7,200 bases of DNA from Sphingobacterium sp. (GTDB taxonomy: Bacteria; Bacteroidota; Bacteroidia; Sphingobacteriales; Sphingobacteriaceae). The stretch lies in NCBI GenBank assembly GCA_030146225.1, contig JASLCA010000064.1, forward strand, positions 1-7,200. Reading direction: 5' to 3'. The notes beneath the pieces are model-generated. The model was not told where the DNA came from and ran no database searches. It was given only the letters and a program-made list of their open reading frames with translations. Below are positions 6,580 through 7,200 of this stretch, one piece after another (position 1 is the first letter of the stretch; each line of letters opens with the position of its first letter). Position numbers and translations under genes: made by a program.

Positions 6580-7200
6580 TTAATAGCCGAAAAGCTTTTT
6601 TAAATAGTCTTCCAGCTCCTGACCTCTCAGGTTTTTAGCTACAATCTCTCCTTTGGGGTTAATCAAAAAAGTTGTAGGCAATGCCGTTACAGCAAATCTC
6701 CCAACCGCAACTGTATTGTCGCCAATTGTATCATGCATTTGAACCCAAGGTAGCTGTTGCGTTTTAAGAGCAGCTAACCAGGCGGCTTCACTTTTGTCAG
6801 TAGAGATACTAACGATTTCAAATGCGGCTTTTCCTTTGTAGTGCTTATACACTTCACGTAAAGTTTCAAACTCCGCTATGCAAGGCCCGCACCAGGAAGC
6901 CCAAAAATCAAGTAAAACATACTTCCCCTTAAAGCTAGAAAAGCTTACAGACTCCCCTGCCGCATTGAGCAAAGAGAAATCCTGTACAACAGCTCCTTCT
7001 TTAGAAAGAAGCGCTCCTTGTATTTGGCTTTTGGCAGACTTGCCATAATAGGAGTCCTGCACATTAGGAGCTAGCTGCTCATAACAGGCTAAAGCATCTT
7101 CAGGAGTTAATGCCTTTCCATAACGATCTAACACAAAGGCTGATCCTGTTGAATTTGGATTTTCAGCAATAGCTTGTTTAATAGCTACGGCTGCTTTATC
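6580..7200 (-). CDS. TlpA-like thioredoxin-fold thiol-disulfide oxidoreductase (partial, 5' end beyond right edge)
   Basis: The frame stays open to the window edge, so only the last 206 residues are seen; a GTG at 7134 is internal and not a believable start. The first 60 or so visible residues are a helical segment (AIAENPNSTGSAFVLDRYGK, then YEQLAPNVQDSYYGKSAKSQ) typical of Bacteroidota proteins that join an N-terminal DUF4369 domain to a TlpA domain. The redoxin/TlpA fold follows, with FSSFKGKYVLLDFWASWCGPC; the active-site WCGPC lies at visible residues 103-107, and the cis-proline loop ALPTTF has its proline near 175. Such proteins are usually exported and reduce or exchange disulfides in periplasmic clients; the signal peptide would lie outside the window. 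The gene shares the strand of the sigma-fecR-susCD unit but has its own terminator, so it probably closes a different transcript. The fold call is firm; the client is unknown. Confidence 0.93.
   Translation of the reverse strand, partial: DKAAVAIKQAIAENPNSTGSAFVLDRYGKALTPEDALACYEQLAPNVQDSYYGKSAKSQIQGALLSKEGAVVQDFSLLNAAGESVSFSSFKGKYVLLDFWASWCGPCIAEFETLREVYKHYKGKAAFEIVSISTDKSEAAWLAALKTQQLPWVQMHDTIGDNTVAVGRFAVTALPTTFLINPKGEIVAKNLRGQELEDYLKKLFGY

Overview
The window looks like a piece of a Bacteroidota chromosome, most likely from the Sphingobacteriaceae (Sphingobacterium, Pedobacter or Olivibacter type). This rests on protein families confined to or expanded in that phylum: a SusC/RagA-type TonB-dependent transporter, a SusD/RagB-type lipoprotein, a FecR with a DUF4974 tail, an ECF sigma factor with a hydrophobic C-terminal tail, and a TlpA-like thioredoxin. 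Weak Shine-Dalgarno sites and AT-rich gaps fit as well. The genus is inference only.

Every gene I can support lies on the minus strand, so transcription runs from high to low coordinates. In that order: the 3' part of a TlpA-like thioredoxin gene that runs off the right edge (6580-7200) and ends in a clear intrinsic terminator (6484-6517); a short regulatory gap; an ECF sigma factor gene (5735-6292); an AT-rich 204-base gap; a fecR-type anti-sigma gene (4499-5530); a 39-base gap; a long susC-type gene whose product carries an N-terminal STN signalling domain (923-4459); and, five bases later, the 5' two-thirds or so of a susD-type lipoprotein gene that runs off the left edge (1-917).

Together, sigma factor, FecR, STN-bearing SusC and SusD form a substrate-responsive uptake unit. 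In the family model, SusD captures a nutrient at the cell surface and SusC imports it with TonB energy. The occupied SusC signals through its periplasmic STN domain to the C-terminal part of FecR, which then releases or activates the sigma factor to transcribe the susCD genes. No carbohydrate-active enzyme, peptidase or other substrate-specific gene is visible, so the substrate cannot be named.

The architecture is known. The departures worth checking are a FecR whose cytoplasmic N-terminus is only about 45 residues long, clustered cysteines in the periplasmic extension of SusC, and the very small space for an ECF-dependent promoter ahead of susC. I found no RNA gene, mobile element, CRISPR array or clearly new system.
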